In this document: piece by piece, positions 56,949-64,000 of the stretch | Numbering within the stretch: position 1 is the stretch's first letter | Layout: each line of letters starts with the position of its first letter | Source of the DNA: Vibrio sp. PID17_43 | GTDB taxonomy: Bacteria > Pseudomonadota > Gammaproteobacteria > Enterobacterales > Vibrionaceae | Direction of reading: 5' to 3' | DNA: 64,000 bases | Assembly: GCF_002608565.1 (NCBI RefSeq) | Contig: NZ_LIXM01000020.1 | Location: forward strand, 32,562-96,561 | Translations under genes and position numbers: made by a program | Notes under the pieces: model-generated | Told to the model about the DNA's origin: nothing | The model's database searches: none | Seen by the model: only the letters and a program-made list of their open reading frames with translations

Positions 56949-57986
56949 TTACGCGGCACACTTTTCAGGGTTCAAGTACACCTCATCGATATAACTCCAG
57001 TCTCTCGTTTGCCGACTCCATCTGCCTGGATGAGTCAATTGAGCACGTCGGTAGACTTGCATACGCTGTCGTAGAATTTCATTATCCTCGCCGCAATGCC
57101 TCTGCTGAGGTGTTACATACTTTATGCCACTGTGTTTATGCTCCTTGTTATACCAATCAACAAAATTACCAACCCAGCACCGAGCGTCTTCAATGGAAGA
57201 AAACCCATCCACTGGCCATGAAGGACAATACTTTATTGTTTTGAACAACGACTCAGAGTATGGGTTGTCGTTACTTACTCTTGGCCTAGAATAAGAGCTT
57301 ACGACCCCAAGGTCATGCATCTTTGCAAGCATGGTGTAACTTCTCATAGGAGCACCGTTGTCAGAGTGCAAAGTGATGTTGCCTTGCACACACTTTTCCC
57401 GCCATGCTGTTCTTTGGAGTAACTCCGCTGCATATTCGCCTAGCTCCTGATCATACACTTCTGCACCTACTACTTTTCTACTGAAGATATCCATTATCAA
57501 ATAGAGGTAATAGTGCTTCCCTCGTATTTTCGATGGCAGATAACTGATATCCCAGCTCCATACCTGATTTGGTTTGCAGGCTTTTTGGACCTTTGGTCGA
57601 GAAGGGCTTGTACCAACTTTGTTGCGAGTTCGCTTACCTAGCTGGTTGTTTGCTTTTAATACACGATAAAATGTGGACTCTGAGGCAATGTAAATGCCTT
57701 CATCAGCCAACATTGGAACGATGGTATTCGGCGGTAAATCTGCATACTCTGGTGTATTGCAGATATCCAATATCTGCTGCCTTTCGGCTTCTGATAGCTT
57801 ATTATGAGGTTCGTGCTGCCGAGGATGCTGACGCATATCACTTGTGACTTCGGCAGAGTTCCGTGTCCAGCGCTGAAACGTTCGTATTGATAACCCAACG
57901 GTGGAGCAAGCCTTTGTCTTTGTTGCCCCTTTACGTACAGCTTCATCAACAAGTGTGACTATTTTAAGCCGCTCTGAGATAGGAAT
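56949..57986 (-). CDS. IS3-family transposase OrfB (DDE integrase)
   Basis: The frame runs 345 codons if counted from an ATT (57984-57986) that overlaps the orfA stop; an internal ATG at 57836 would give 295. Upstream of that ATG the frame encodes a helix-turn-helix (STVGLSIRTFQRWTR), so the longer product is real. The rve catalytic core has the DDE residues in VWSWDISYLPSK, LHSDNGAPM and YSESLFKTIKY. The frame is -1 relative to orfA, so OrfB is made either by -1 frameshifting into an OrfAB fusion or by start at the ATT, as known for IS911. Confidence 0.85.
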   Translation of the reverse strand: MPISERLKIVTLVDEAVRKGATKTKACSTVGLSIRTFQRWTRNSAEVTSDMRQHPRQHEPHNKLSEAERQQILDICNTPEYADLPPNTIVPMLADEGIYIASESTFYRVLKANNQLGKRTRNKVGTSPSRPKVQKACKPNQVWSWDISYLPSKIRGKHYYLYLIMDIFSRKVVGAEVYDQELGEYAAELLQRTAWREKCVQGNITLHSDNGAPMRSYTMLAKMHDLGVVSSYSRPRVSNDNPYSESLFKTIKYCPSWPVDGFSSIEDARCWVGNFVDWYNKEHKHSGIKYVTPQQRHCGEDNEILRQRMQVYRRAQLTHPGRWSRQTRDWSYIDEVYLNPEKCAA

Positions 57987-58498
57987 CAGTCTTCCTCGTT
58001 GGTCTCCCAGAGGGCATTGAACTTTTCCCGCAAAACTAGTAGTGCAGCCGTTTCAGCAAGTGCTTTCTCTTTACGTGCCAACTCCTTCTCCAGCGCTTTT
58101 ACCTTTCTGCGTTCCTCACGTAGTTGCTTATTTTCTTTGTGTGATATTGAAGTCGATGTTGCGCTCTGCGCCTTGATAGATAGTGCTCGCCAGGCTTTAA
58201 CGTCATCGACAAATAACCCTTTAGACCTACAGTATTCAGCTAACTCGCGTTCAGACATTGTTGCAGTTTCAATCACTATGAAAAATCTCTGCTCCGCTGA
58301 ATAATCATTAGTAGTATTTTCTAACGTCGGCTCTGTAGACAATAGGCCGCTTTCAACAAGTTCATTTCTCCACTTAGATACCACGGAAGGACTCACATCT
58401 AATTCTTTAGCAATTCTTCGATGAGACCAATTATATGGTGGTAACAACCAAGTTTGACCTTTTGTTTTCACATCAATTGGAACTGGATTTGCTGGCAT
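57986..58498 (-). CDS. IS3-family transposase OrfA
   Basis: A 170-residue DNA-binding subunit. The N-terminus has a helix-turn-helix (HRRIAKELDVSPSVVSKW), a second HTH-like region (SERELAEYCRSKGLFVDDVKAW) and a C-terminal leucine-zipper-type coiled coil (ENKQLREERRKVKALEKELARKEKAL) expected to join OrfA to OrfAB. The ATG has an AAGGAG ribosome site. It is longer than most IS3 OrfA proteins (about 100 residues). Confidence 0.85.
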   Translation of the reverse strand: MPANPVPIDVKTKGQTWLLPPYNWSHRRIAKELDVSPSVVSKWRNELVESGLLSTEPTLENTTNDYSAEQRFFIVIETATMSERELAEYCRSKGLFVDDVKAWRALSIKAQSATSTSISHKENKQLREERRKVKALEKELARKEKALAETAALLVLREKFNALWETNEED

Positions 58499-58578
58499 AG
58501 TTATCTCCTTAAAAATCTAGACGACAACTATGCTGACACAGGGGGGAAATGACTGATCGGAATGCTCCGAAATATGCA

Positions 58579-58780
58579 CATAACCATTAACGCAATTCAT
58601 TAACATACAGAACTGAATCTAGGTCCATTCATGAAGTGCCTAACAAGATGATAGAAAAACGATTGTGCTATCGCTCAGGGTAAGGAGGGGTGACATCACA
58701 CAACTTAGTTTCTGTCACAACTAAGTTGAGGCACGTTTGAGTAAATTGCTTACTAGACTATAAACGTGACTATGATTGCC
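58579..58780. other. Non-coding stretch between IS and tRNA-Arg copy 2
   Basis: About 200 bases with no supportable gene. It contains a hairpin (AACTTAGTTTCTGTCACAACTAAGTT, arms AACTTAGTT and AACTAAGTT) of unknown role. Confidence 0.4.
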
Positions 58781-58823
58781 AAAAACGACAAAACCCCGAT
58801 AACTCATTGAGCTATCGGGGCTT
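58781..58823 (-). terminator. Terminator of tRNA-Arg copy 2
   Basis: The same stem as copy 1 but with TATCGGGGCTT in the right arm; a T run follows on the minus strand. Confidence 0.75.
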
Positions 58824-58909
58824 CTAAATAAATGGCACGCCCTGCAGGATTCGAACCTGCGACCACATCCTTAGAAGGGACGTGCTCTATCCAGCTGAGC
58901 TAAGGGCGC
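58788..58909. repeat. 122-bp direct repeat, copy 2 (tRNA-Arg plus terminator)
   Basis: Pairs with 55488-55609. Sequence on the folD side of the tRNA 5' end is unrelated between the two copies. Confidence 0.9.
58833..58909 (-). tRNA. tRNA-Arg (anticodon TCT), copy 2
   Basis: Identical over all 77 bases to copy 1. Its position directly upstream of folD on the opposite strand makes it the likely original locus. Confidence 0.97.
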
Positions 58910-58921
58910 GCTACAGGAGGG

Positions 58922-58949
58922 ATTATACGAGTTCAACCGCTTAAATCAA
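58922..58949 (-). promoter_or_regulatory. Promoter of tRNA-Arg copy 2
   Basis: On the minus strand TTGATT, 16 bases, and a perfect TATAAT, followed by a CCCTCC discriminator, close to the tRNA 5' end. Confidence 0.85.
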
Positions 58950-59110
58950 CGGGTTTTCGTAACATTCTGATCTGAATGTCTAAAAAAAGGCCAATGATGC
59001 GAAAAATGTTCAAAAGAACCCCAAGGCAAACGTTTGCTTATGGATGTTAAATCCATTTTCTGCGACAATGCGCTGCAAATAATTAGCCTTCTTATTTAAA
59101 AAGGAAAGTC

Positions 59111-59971
59111 ATGACTGCTCAAAATATAGATGGAACTCTTATTTCCCAAACTGTTCGATCAGAAGTTGCAGCACGAGTGAAAGCTCGCGTTGAGGCTGGC
59201 CTTCGCGCTCCTGGTCTTGCGGTTGTTCTTGTTGGTGAAGATCCTGCTTCGCAAGTTTACGTTGGCAGTAAGCGCCGTGCGTGTGAAGAAGTTGGCTTTA
59301 TCTCTAAGTCTTTTGACCTTCCTGCGACCACTTCGGAAGAAGAGTTGTTGTCTCTGATTGACGAGTTAAACAACGATGCAGAAATCGATGGCATTCTAGT
59401 TCAGTTGCCTCTTCCTGCGGGTATTGATACAACGCACGTTCTTGAGCGTATTCACCCAGAAAAAGACGTGGATGGCTTCCACCCTTATAACGTTGGGCGC
59501 TTAGCCCAGCGCATTCCTAAACTGCGCTCTTGTACGCCAAAAGGCATCATTACCCTACTCGATCGTTACAACATTGAGTTACGTGGCAAGCACGCGGTCG
59601 TGGTTGGCGCATCGAACATTGTTGGCCGTCCAATGACGCTAGAGTTGCTACTTGCAGGTTGTACAACAACAACGTGTCACCGCTTTACCAAAGACCTAGA
59701 AAGCCATATACGCCAAGCCGATGTGGTTGTGGTCGCCGTTGGTAAACCAAACTTCATTCCTGGTGAGTGGATTAAGAAAGGCGCCGTGGTCGTTGATGTT
59801 GGTATTAACCGCCTTGAATCTGGCAAGCTAGTCGGAGACGTGGAATATGATAAAGCGCGTGAAAGCGCAAGCTTCATTACTCCAGTACCAGGTGGTGTTG
59901 GTCCAATGACCGTTGCAAGCTTGATTGAGAATACGATGCTGGCTTGCGAGCAGTTCCATACGAAGAAATAG
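59111..59971 (+). CDS. folD: Bifunctional methylenetetrahydrofolate dehydrogenase/cyclohydrolase
   Basis: FolD interconverts 5,10-methylene-, methenyl- and 10-formyl-tetrahydrofolate with NADP+. The 286-residue protein shows [14 protein letters not shown] with the catalytic lysine, [14 protein letters not shown], the [16 protein letters not shown] block, the nucleotide-binding [15 protein letters not shown] and the C-terminal [15 protein letters not shown] signature. AAAGGAAAG precedes the ATG. Highly biased codon use fits strong expression. Confidence 0.97.
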   Translation: MTAQNIDGTLISQTVRSEVAARVKARVEAGLRAPGLAVVLVGEDPASQVYVGSKRRACEEVGFISKSFDLPATTSEEELLSLIDELNNDAEIDGILVQLPLPAGIDTTHVLERIHPEKDVDGFHPYNVGRLAQRIPKLRSCTPKGIITLLDRYNIELRGKHAVVVGASNIVGRPMTLELLLAGCTTTTCHRFTKDLESHIRQADVVVVAVGKPNFIPGEWIKKGAVVVDVGINRLESGKLVGDVEYDKARESASFITPVPGGVGPMTVASLIENTMLACEQFHTKK

Positions 59972-59991
59972 ATTCGAGATTCGAAGAAATG

Positions 59992-60022
59992 AAAAGGGTT
60001 GACGAGAAGCGTCAACCCTTTT
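59992..60022 (+). terminator. folD terminator
   Basis: A perfect 13-bp AAAAGGGTTGACG palindrome with a 5-base loop and trailing T. Confidence 0.9.
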
Positions 60023-60123
60023 GTTTTTGAGGGAGCAAGAAGATGCGTCTGAGCCAAAACTGTCTTCCTCTACCCTCTCGAAGCGAAGCGTTCCCGATTC
60101 CAGAAACGCAGCGCTCTAATATG

Positions 60124-60212
60124 TTAAAGGCTCAAAATCACGCCAGCGATTGATGCACTCATCAAGTTCGCCATTACGCCCGTGGCAATAGCTTGGAAGC
60201 CGTATTGAGAAA
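60124..60212 (-). pseudogene. Possible 3' remnant of a CNT-type nucleoside transporter gene
   Basis: The minus strand reads about 29 codons ending in TAA: ISQYGFQAIATGVMANLM then SASIAGVILSL. The A-x-G-x-x-A-N-L-M-S-A-x-I-A-G pattern resembles the C-terminal helix of NupC-type concentrative nucleoside transporters. A stop (TGA) lies just upstream in the frame and the mltB 3' end abuts it, so the rest of the gene is missing. The match is from memory and short. Confidence 0.4.
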
Positions 60213-60218
60213 TTCAAC

Positions 60219-61190
60219 TTAGAATGTGATGCGGTCAGCTAAGTGACTTACCGCCAGTGCGAAGTAGTAAGAGCGGTTCCACTTCATCAACACATTGTAG
60301 TTGTTGTACACCAAGTAAGTACGACCGTTTTCATCGTCGGGCATGATTAGCCACGCTTTGATGTCTTCGTCCAACTTAGGTAATGGGCTGCCATCGTATT
60401 TGGTGATACCAAGCTTGCTCCACTCTTGCAGGTATTTGCCTTTCTCTTCTCCGCGGCCTTCAAGATTGTGGTCGATACCGTGTGGCACCTTCACCTGACG
60501 ACCCCACGTGAACTTGTCGTCCCAACCCGATTCGCTTAGGTAGTTCGCGGTAGAAGCAAACACGTCCGCTTCTGATTGCCAGATGTCTTTCTTACCATCG
60601 CCATTGCCATCTGCGGCAAAGCGTAGGAATGAGCTTGGCATAAACTGACACTGGCCCATCGCACCTGCCCAAGAGCCTTTGAAACTCTCTAACCCAATAT
60701 GGCCTTCATCTAGAATTTGCAGCGCTGCCATGGTTTCTTTACGGAAGAACTCTTCACGACGACCTTCAAATGCCATGGTCGATAGCGCATCGATCACGCG
60801 GAAATTACCGGTGAACTTACCGAAGTTACTTTCCACGCCCCACAGTGCGACAATAAAGCGCGGTTGCACGCCATATTCGTCACCAATGCGCTTTAACTCT
60901 GCGTAATGCTCTTTGTACAATTGCTTCGCTTGCTTTACCTTCCATTCCGGTACCGCCCGAGGAATGTACTCATCCAACGTCAGTTTCTTTTCCGGTTGAT
61001 TTCGGTCTGCATTAACCGCACGAGGTTTGTATTCAACATTAGCAAAAGCGGCACTGATCACCTGTTCAGAGATGCCTTTAGCACGCGCTTCTGTACGCAA
61101 TTTATTGAGGTACTCCTCAAAGCCCTCATTACTTGCAAACGCTGAAGTACATATGCCAACACTGAGCATCGTTGCCAATATCTTTTTCAT
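60219..61190 (-). CDS. Lytic murein transglycosylase (MltB/SltB family)
   Basis: A 323-residue periplasmic transglycosylase that cleaves peptidoglycan with formation of 1,6-anhydromuramic acid. The signal peptide ends at CTSAFA; there is no proper lipobox, so it is probably soluble. The catalytic glutamate is in VALWGVESNFGKF near residue 119, followed by the family motifs GSWAGAMGQCQFMPSS and FAADGNGDGKKDIW. It closely fits the MltB domain (SLT_2) but lacks the C-terminal peptidoglycan-binding domain. It is downstream of ycgL. Confidence 0.92.
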   Translation of the reverse strand: MKKILATMLSVGICTSAFASNEGFEEYLNKLRTEARAKGISEQVISAAFANVEYKPRAVNADRNQPEKKLTLDEYIPRAVPEWKVKQAKQLYKEHYAELKRIGDEYGVQPRFIVALWGVESNFGKFTGNFRVIDALSTMAFEGRREEFFRKETMAALQILDEGHIGLESFKGSWAGAMGQCQFMPSSFLRFAADGNGDGKKDIWQSEADVFASTANYLSESGWDDKFTWGRQVKVPHGIDHNLEGRGEEKGKYLQEWSKLGITKYDGSPLPKLDEDIKAWLIMPDDENGRTYLVYNNYNVLMKWNRSYYFALAVSHLADRITF

Positions 61191-61235
61191 ATTGCCCTCC
61201 TTGAGTAAGGCAGTATTCTCAGATGAAAAACGGAC

Positions 61236-61520
61236 TTACTGTTCGCCTTTCTGCTGAGTTTTTTGTTCTTTGTATTTTTCTAGTAGGTTTTCTGGCGGAG
61301 GTGGTAATTGCAAAAAGAAGCCTTCATTCTGTAATGATGCCTTCACTTTCTCGATATCAACTTGCGCCAAAGTGCGACCATCAAGTTTGATCGTCATGAC
61401 TGGCATAGGCTTACCGAACATTTGCATTAACGTGTCAGGAACCTGTGAAAAATCGTCTTTTTTCGGGATATAAAGATAAGCGCCTTCTTTTTTTGCGCTT
61501 TTATAAATAGAACAAAGCAT
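61236..61520 (-). CDS. ycgL: YcgL domain-containing protein
   Basis: A 94-residue cytoplasmic protein of the YcgL family (DUF709), of unknown biochemical role. Conserved parts are the start [18 protein letters not shown], the middle [12 protein letters not shown] and the [11 protein letters not shown] segment. Placement next to minC on the opposite strand is the usual gammaproteobacterial context. Confidence 0.92.
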   Translation of the reverse strand: MLCSIYKSAKKEGAYLYIPKKDDFSQVPDTLMQMFGKPMPVMTIKLDGRTLAQVDIEKVKASLQNEGFFLQLPPPPENLLEKYKEQKTQQKGEQ

Positions 61521-61717
61521 GACAAGCCTTTTGTGCTGATTTATCCGCTTTTAGCGCGGATTTTGTTGAAAACGTAAAATTCTCGCAAACTTAATAGCAA
61601 ATTTGAGATTAAATCTCGGATTTGCCCGCTTGAGAACTTGCTGCGTCAGAGGATGGAATATAACATGACAGACCTAGTTTAAGGCAACGCTCTTTCAATA
61701 AAGGCAAGTAGTCCACG

Positions 61718-62380
61718 ATGACCCATACACCAGACCTTAAAGGTAGCAGTTTTACTTTGTCAGTTTTACACCTTTCTGATAATGAGGTCGACAAAACTGT
61801 CGATTTTTTGCAAGAAAAGGTTTCTCAAGCCCCTTCTTTCTTCGCATCCGCTCCTTTGATTATCAATATAGCAAAAGTCGAAGGCGATATTGATTTCAGG
61901 GCGCTGAAACAAGGGATTGCTGACGCCGGGTTTATTCCTGTCGGGGTTACGGGTTGCAAAGATAAGCGCGTTCAAAATCTTGCCTCAGAAGCTGGCTTTG
62001 CGATTATGTCTGCAAGCAAGTCGCCGACTCAAGCTCCAGCTAAAATCGCCCCGACAAAAGTGGTTCGCACCCCCGTCCGTTCGGGTCAGCAAGTCTACGC
62101 TAAAGATGGCGACTTAGTGGTACTCGCGCACGTCAGTGCTGGTGCAGAGGTGATAGCAGATGGCTCTATCCACATTCATGGCACCCTACGTGGACGCGCG
62201 ATTGCCGGAGCGAGCGGGCAGCAAGAAGCTCATATTATTTGTCACGATTTACAAGCTGAACTGGTTTCCATTGCTGGCGATTACTGGTTGAGCGATCAAA
62301 TTGAGAGTGAGTATTGGCAAAAGAAAGTAATGATCAGTAAAGCCGAAGAATCATTACGTCTGGAAGCACTCACTATTTAG
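61718..62380 (+). CDS. minC: Septum site-determining protein MinC
   Basis: MinC blocks FtsZ assembly away from mid-cell. The 220-residue protein has an N-terminal FtsZ-interacting domain (about 1-105), a Pro/Ala/Lys linker ([13 protein letters not shown]), and a C-terminal beta-helix that binds MinD ([37 protein letters not shown]). It is followed after 17 bases by minD, making minCDE one operon. Confidence 0.96.
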   Translation: MTHTPDLKGSSFTLSVLHLSDNEVDKTVDFLQEKVSQAPSFFASAPLIINIAKVEGDIDFRALKQGIADAGFIPVGVTGCKDKRVQNLASEAGFAIMSASKSPTQAPAKIAPTKVVRTPVRSGQQVYAKDGDLVVLAHVSAGAEVIADGSIHIHGTLRGRAIAGASGQQEAHIICHDLQAELVSIAGDYWLSDQIESEYWQKKVMISKAEESLRLEALTI

Positions 62381-62397
62381 TCTAAAAAGGAAATAAA

Positions 62398-63210
62398 ATG
62401 GCACGCATTATTGTAGTAACGTCTGGTAAAGGTGGCGTTGGTAAAACCACTTCAAGCGCAGCCATCGCCTCAGGTCTGGCTCTTAAGGGCAATAAGACTG
62501 CGGTGATCGATTTTGATATCGGTTTGCGTAACCTCGATCTGATCATGGGTTGTGAGCGCCGCGTCGTGTATGACTTTGTAAATGTCATCAACGGTGAAGC
62601 AACGCTAAACCAAGCGCTGATTAAAGATAAGCGCACGGATAACTTATTCATTCTTCCCGCTTCACAAACACGTGATAAAGACGCACTCACCAAAGATGGT
62701 GTACAACGCGTGTTCACTGAACTCGGTGAAATGGGCTTTGACTTCATCATCTGTGACTCACCAGCGGGTATCGAGCAAGGTGCTCTAATGGCGCTATACT
62801 ACGCAGATGAAGCGATTGTAACGACCAACCCTGAAGTCTCCTCTGTTCGTGACTCTGACCGTATTCTGGGCATTTTGGATTCTAAGTCACTGCGCGCGGA
62901 GCAAGGCCTTGAGCCTGTGAAACAGCACCTGTTGCTGACTCGCTATAATCCAGCTCGCGTTAACCAAGGTGAAATGCTGAGTGTACAAGACGTCGAAGAC
63001 ATTCTTCACATTCCTTTGTTAGGCGTGATTCCTGAAAGCCAAGCGGTACTGAACGCATCAAACAAGGGCGTACCCGTTACTTTCGATGAAAATACGGATG
63101 CAGGCATGGCGTACACTGATACCGTAGAGCGCCTTCTTGGTAGCGAGGTTGAATTTCGTTTCCTTACTGAGGAGAAGAAAGGACTCTTTAAACGACTGTT
63201 CGGAGGCTAG
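62398..63210 (+). CDS. minD: Septum site-determining ATPase MinD
   Basis: The 270-residue deviant-Walker ATPase that carries MinC to the membrane. Visible are the deviant Walker [14 protein letters not shown] with its signature lysine (residues 10-17), the switch I segment [14 protein letters not shown], switch [16 protein letters not shown], and the C-terminal amphipathic membrane-targeting helix [22 protein letters not shown] precedes the ATG. Confidence 0.98.
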   Translation: MARIIVVTSGKGGVGKTTSSAAIASGLALKGNKTAVIDFDIGLRNLDLIMGCERRVVYDFVNVINGEATLNQALIKDKRTDNLFILPASQTRDKDALTKDGVQRVFTELGEMGFDFIICDSPAGIEQGALMALYYADEAIVTTNPEVSSVRDSDRILGILDSKSLRAEQGLEPVKQHLLLTRYNPARVNQGEMLSVQDVEDILHIPLLGVIPESQAVLNASNKGVPVTFDENTDAGMAYTDTVERLLGSEVEFRFLTEEKKGLFKRLFGG

Positions 63211-63212
63211 AC

Positions 63213-63476
63213 ATGTCACTATTAGAATTTTTCCGCCCTCAGAAAAAAACATCGGCCAGTTTAGCTAAAGAACGTTTGCAAATCATCGTTGCTGAGCGCC
63301 GCAGCCAGAACGACCCTGCACCTTCTTATCTGCCTCAATTGAAAGAGGACATTCTGAAGGTGATCAGCAAATACGTCGCGATTGATCCAAACATGGTCGA
63401 TCTGACATTTGAACACAAAGACGATGATATCTCAGTTCTTGAGTTGAATGTAAAACTGCCAGACGACGAGAAATAA
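63213..63476 (+). CDS. minE: Cell division topological specificity factor MinE
   Basis: The 87-residue partner that stimulates MinD ATPase and drives pole-to-pole oscillation. N-terminal membrane-binding and MinD-contact segment [29 protein letters not shown], then the beta-rich topological specificity domain. Its ribosome site GGAGG lies inside the last codons of minD, so the two are translationally linked. Confidence 0.97.
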   Translation: MSLLEFFRPQKKTSASLAKERLQIIVAERRSQNDPAPSYLPQLKEDILKVISKYVAIDPNMVDLTFEHKDDDISVLELNVKLPDDEK

Positions 63477-63513
63477 ACCACTTTTCGACTTTGCTTTGAG
63501 TGCCCTCCTCTTC

Positions 63514-64000
63514 GTCATTCTGGACAGCGAGGAACGAGCGTGATTCAGAATCTATTACCAGAGTGCTCGGATTGGTGAGATAGGATTTTGGCTTCAAAGT
63601 GGGCGGTGCGTAGATTCCTAGTCTCACTTAGGTTCGCTGGAATGACCCACTATCTCCCCGTCATTCTGGACAGCGAGGAACGAGCGTGATTCAGAATCTA
63701 TTACCAGAGTGCTCGAATTGGGAGATATTATTTTGGCTTCAAAGTGGGCGGTGAGTAGATTCCTAGTCTCACTTAGGTTCGCTGGAATGACCCACTATCT
63801 CCCCGTCATTCTGGACAGCGAGGAACGAGTGTGATTCAGAATCTATTACCAGAGTGCTCGGATTGATGAGATAGGATTTTGGCTTCAAAGCGGGCGGTGA
63901 GTAGATTCCTAGTCTCACTTAGGTTCGCTGGAATGACCCACTATCTCCCCGTCATTCTGGACAGCGAGGAACGAGCGTGATTCAGAATCTATTACCAGAG
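63514..64000. repeat. Tandem array of 145-146 bp repeats
   Basis: Units start at 63514, 63660, 63805 and 63951 (the last runs off the edge), each beginning GTCATTCTGGACAGCGAGG and ending CACTATCTCCCC. Copies differ by only a few substitutions and one 1-base change in length. Each unit contains two inverted pairs, ATTCTG/CAGAAT near its start and ATTCC/GGAAT near its end, as in REP-like elements. The array starts 37 bases after minE and may act as its transcript end. Confidence 0.85.

Larger units (their letters stand above)
56864..58578 (-). mobile_element. IS3-family insertion sequence
   Basis: The element is bounded by imperfect inverted arms of about 60 bases: 56864-56922 and 58519-58578, both starting TGC(A/G)TATTTCGG when read inward and ending in a shared GTTGTCGTCT. 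It carries orfA (57986-58498) and orfB (56949-57986). The exact outer ends are uncertain; a TGT...ACA boundary at 56899 and 58540 is another possibility. I could not find a convincing target-site duplication. Both ORFs appear intact, so the element may be active. Confidence 0.7.
55488..58909. other. tRNA-Arg-bounded accessory segment
   Basis: Two near-identical tRNA-Arg copies exactly 3,300 bp apart enclose an AT-rich lipoprotein gene and an IS3-family element. Copy 2, next to folD, is probably ancestral because the folD-argU neighbourhood is also known in E. coli, where a prophage is inserted. No integrase or other mobility gene besides the IS transposase is visible, so this is at most an eroded island. 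Alternatively it is a tRNA duplication later invaded by an IS. Confidence 0.6.

Noticed and set aside
58640..58780. Possible small gene or toxin-antitoxin pair between the IS and tRNA-Arg copy 2
   Set aside because: No frame of useful length with a ribosome site was found; only a hairpin is visible.
63514..64000. CRISPR or satellite explanation for the terminal repeats
   Set aside because: Units are 145-146 bp with no unique spacers between them, which excludes CRISPR.

Overview
This window is chromosomal DNA from a Vibrio, most likely of the Harveyi clade (V. parahaemolyticus, V. alginolyticus, V. harveyi and relatives). The evidence is gene content and order: gapA-yeaD, a menFDHBCE operon, tig-clpP-clpX-lon-hupB-ppiD, a Na+-dependent KtrAB potassium system whose KtrB closely resembles my memory of the V. 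alginolyticus protein, a rhombosortase, minCDE, and folD beside a tRNA-Arg(UCU) gene. Species level is inference; no database search was possible.

Layout. 1-8.2 kb: end of an unidentified gene, msrB, gapA, yeaD, rlmA, a ChaN-type lipoprotein, a small ORF and a BCCT osmolyte transporter. 8.2-12.5 kb: an RND efflux pump with its adaptor. 12.6-13.3 kb: three tRNA-Tyr genes in exact 182-bp tandem units. 13.2-18.6 kb: a short membrane protein, a Tim44-like protein, a TetR regulator with a 23-bp palindromic operator over its -10 box, an LplT-PlsC fusion and a YeiH transporter. 18.6-25.9 kb: the complete menaquinone operon from isochorismate synthase to OSB-CoA ligase. 26-31 kb: alaA, yfbR, dgt, tapT, rrtA and a ComEA-like protein. 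31-39.5 kb: the protein quality-control cluster ppiD, hupB, lon (with a sigma-32-like promoter), clpX, clpP and tig. 40-46.8 kb: a C4-dicarboxylate module made of the DctB/DctD two-component system and a divergent dctPQM TRAP transporter with a sigma-54-type promoter. 46.8-53.6 kb: selO, ktrAB, an RhlE-type helicase and a CorC/CNNM-type transporter.

The accessory part is 53.7-58.9 kb. It has a 563-residue protein joining a class I methyltransferase domain to a C-terminal HNH nuclease motif. Next come two nearly identical tRNA-Arg(UCU) genes exactly 3,300 bp apart, which enclose an orphan lipoprotein gene and an apparently complete IS3-family element. No integrase is visible. The fusion protein is the best candidate for an undescribed, possibly defensive, function.

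59-64 kb: folD, a probable relic of a nucleoside-transporter gene, an MltB-like transglycosylase, ycgL, minCDE, and a tandem array of 145-146 bp repeats that runs off the right edge.

Most of the window is conserved housekeeping sequence. The items most worth following up are the methyltransferase-HNH fusion, the doubled tRNA-Arg island, the terminal tandem repeats and the TetR/LplT-PlsC unit.
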